Shown here: one piece after another, positions 62,656 to 64,000 of the stretch
Layout: every line of letters begins with the position of its first letter
How positions within the stretch are numbered: the stretch's first letter is position 1
Source of the DNA: an uncultured Flammeovirgaceae bacterium
GTDB taxonomy: Bacteria; Bacteroidota; Bacteroidia; Cytophagales; Cyclobacteriaceae
Assembly: GCA_937883755.1 (NCBI GenBank)
Contig: CAKZYA010000004.1
Location: forward strand, 1 to 64,000
Reading direction: 5' to 3'
DNA: 64,000 bases
The notes under the pieces: generated by a model
What the model was told of the DNA's origin: nothing
The model's database searches: none
Seen by the model: the letters and a program-made list of their open reading frames with translations, nothing else
Position numbers and translations under genes: made by a program

Positions 62656-64000
62656 ATGAGAATGCAACAACCTTTACCTATCAAATTAAAACCAGACGGC
62701 AAATGGCTCGGGCTTCTGCTAATGCTAATTGGTTCCTGTGTTACCTTATCATTTGCCCAAAGTACCGTTAGCGGTACTGTTATCGATGAAGAAAGTAATT
62801 CTGGGCTTCCGGGAGTGAATGTACTCGCGAAAGGCACTACTATTGGTACTGTCACCGATATTGAAGGAAAATATAGCCTGAACGTGCCAGATAATGCCAC
62901 TACGTTAGTATTTTCTTCAGTTGGTTACCAGACTACTGAAATCGACATTAACGGTAGAAGTACAGTTGATATTAACTTGGCTCCTGACTTACAATCGCTG
63001 TCCGAAGTGGTGGTGGTGGGTTACGGAACCGTGAAGAAAAGCGACCTTACCGGATCGGTTGCCTCTATTAAAGGTGAATCGGTCAAAGAATTTCCGGTAG
63101 CCTCGGTAGATCAGGCTATTCAGGCTCGAGCCCCTGGTGTACAGGTTACTCAAGCCTCTTCAGCACCTGGCGGTGGAGTTTCGGTACGGATTCGGGGTTC
63201 TAATTCCATAAACAGTGGTAGTGAGCCTTTGTACGTAGTAGATGGTTTTCCAATCTACCCTGATAATGGTGCTTATGGAGTAGGCGGTAATCGCCAGCCT
63301 ACTAATATTATGTCGACTATCAACCCCAATGATATTGAGTCTATTGAAATTTTGAAGGATGCCTCCGCTACTTCTATTTATGGTTCCAGAGGGGCAAATG
63401 GCGTAGTGCTAATTACTACCAAACGAGGTAAAGCGGGCGAAAGCAAAATCGAGTACGATGGATCAGTATCAGTCCAAACAATTGCTAATAAAATTGATGT
63501 GCTCGACGGGCGAGGCTTTGCCACTTACCTTAATACCTTAGAAACCAGTCAAGGAGGGGCACCTATTTATACTCAGGCCGAAATTGATGCTATTGGTGCT
63601 GGAACCAACTGGTTTGACGAAGTTACTCGTAATGGGCGTATTAGTAATCATCAGTTGAGCTTTTCGGGGGGTAGTGAGAAAATGCGCTACGCAATTGTTG
63701 GGAATTACTTCAATAACGAGGGGGTCATTAAAAATACTGATTTCACCCGTTATGGTCTTCGTCTAAACTTAGATAATAACGCGCTAAATGATCGCCTGAA
63801 AATTAATTCCAGTTGGTCGTTTAACCGCACTAACTCTAACAATGCACCTACCGACCGAGGTGGCCCGGGTGGACTTCTTATTACGGCATTGGGACTTGAC
63901 CCTACCGTCCCGGTAAGAAATGACGACGGTACTTTCGCGCTAGCGTCTTACGATGGCCGCTTCGCTACGAATCCTTTACAAGAACTAGAATTTGTGACCG
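62656..64000 (+). CDS. SusC/RagA-family TonB-dependent transporter (5' part)
   Basis: The reading frame stays open to the window end (448 codons). A signal peptide (residues 1 to about 35, ending SFAQ) is followed by a carboxypeptidase-regulatory-like domain (VSGTVIDEESNSGLPGVNVLAKGTTIGTVTD), the TonB box region SEVVVVGYGT, and the plug domain with VRIRGSNSINSGSEPLYVVDGFPI and ILKDASATSIYGSRGANGVVLITT. The barrel starts afterwards. Such proteins import oligosaccharides across the outer membrane with a SusD lipoprotein, expected just beyond the window. It is most likely part of a polysaccharide-utilisation locus with the divergent GH2/MFS genes. Confidence 0.95.
   Translation, partial: MRMQQPLPIKLKPDGKWLGLLLMLIGSCVTLSFAQSTVSGTVIDEESNSGLPGVNVLAKGTTIGTVTDIEGKYSLNVPDNATTLVFSSVGYQTTEIDINGRSTVDINLAPDLQSLSEVVVVGYGTVKKSDLTGSVASIKGESVKEFPVASVDQAIQARAPGVQVTQASSAPGGGVSVRIRGSNSINSGSEPLYVVDGFPIYPDNGAYGVGGNRQPTNIMSTINPNDIESIEILKDASATSIYGSRGANGVVLITTKRGKAGESKIEYDGSVSVQTIANKIDVLDGRGFATYLNTLETSQGGAPIYTQAEIDAIGAGTNWFDEVTRNGRISNHQLSFSGGSEKMRYAIVGNYFNNEGVIKNTDFTRYGLRLNLDNNALNDRLKINSSWSFNRTNSNNAPTDRGGPGGLLITALGLDPTVPVRNDDGTFALASYDGRFATNPLQELEFVT

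Overview
The window looks like chromosomal DNA from a marine or soil member of the Bacteroidota, most likely of the order Cytophagales. The evidence is the start of a SusC/RagA TonB-dependent transporter, a type IX secretion C-terminal sorting domain, several Bacteroidota-type families (DUF1573, DUF3078, DUF4197), few clear Shine-Dalgarno sequences, and intergenic matches to the Bacteroidota promoter pattern TTG-N19/20-TAnnTTTG. No rRNA, tRNA, CRISPR array, transposase or phage gene was seen, so this is mostly core and metabolic sequence with a carbohydrate-utilisation locus at the right end.

Layout. 0.2-4.9 kb: Mpl-like peptidoglycan-recycling ligase, a DEDDh exonuclease and a fused trehalose-6-phosphate synthase/phosphatase. 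5-13 kb: a GH15 enzyme convergent with the trehalose gene, an FAH-family enzyme overlapping an M23 peptidase, a small membrane protein flanked by inverted repeat tracts, a RecD-like helicase and a T9SS cargo protein. 13-18 kb: a tandem-FKBP lipoprotein, a DUF1573 protein, the molybdate transporter modABC, and a divergent solute-binding-like protein without a signal peptide. 18-21 kb: a partner-switching module (membrane SpoIIE phosphatase, STAS protein, HATPase kinase) with no sigma factor beside it. 21-29 kb: a serine hydrolase with an AraC regulator, guaB, a DUF4197 protein, cinA, a 2-oxoacid dehydrogenase E2 and a YfiR-family protein.

29.5-42.5 kb: a secreted DUF1080/PA14 protein, a beta-propeller protein ending in an azurin-like copper domain, gamma-glutamyltransferase, DUF3078, an MscS channel, DUF192, a GH78 alpha-L-rhamnosidase, an AcpH-like phosphodiesterase and a D-2-hydroxyacid dehydrogenase. 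42.6-46.8 kb: a Tat-exported Gfo/Idh/MocA oxidoreductase, a SnoaL-like protein, an FAD-dependent desaturase-like oxidoreductase and DUF502. 46.9-51.6 kb: nqrABCDE of the Na+-translocating NADH:quinone oxidoreductase, closed by a terminator directly after nqrE and without nqrF. 51.9-53.6 kb: a pyruvate dehydrogenase E2 whose two lipoyl domains share a 134-bp stretch identical at DNA level.

53.7-64 kb: a sugar locus on the minus strand (MFS sugar porter, DUF5107-TPR protein, GH2 lipoprotein) divergent from an AraC regulator, followed by a SusC gene that runs off the window. The 312-bp gap before susC carries a direct repeat spaced by 20 bp that suits an AraC-type operator.

The observations most worth checking are the nqr operon without nqrF, the identical lipoyl-domain repeat, the inverted low-complexity tracts around the orphan membrane gene at 9.6-10.1 kb, the DUF1080/azurin-fusion pair, and the candidate AraC operator upstream of susC. 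Nothing here could be shown, from sequence alone, to be an entirely new system.
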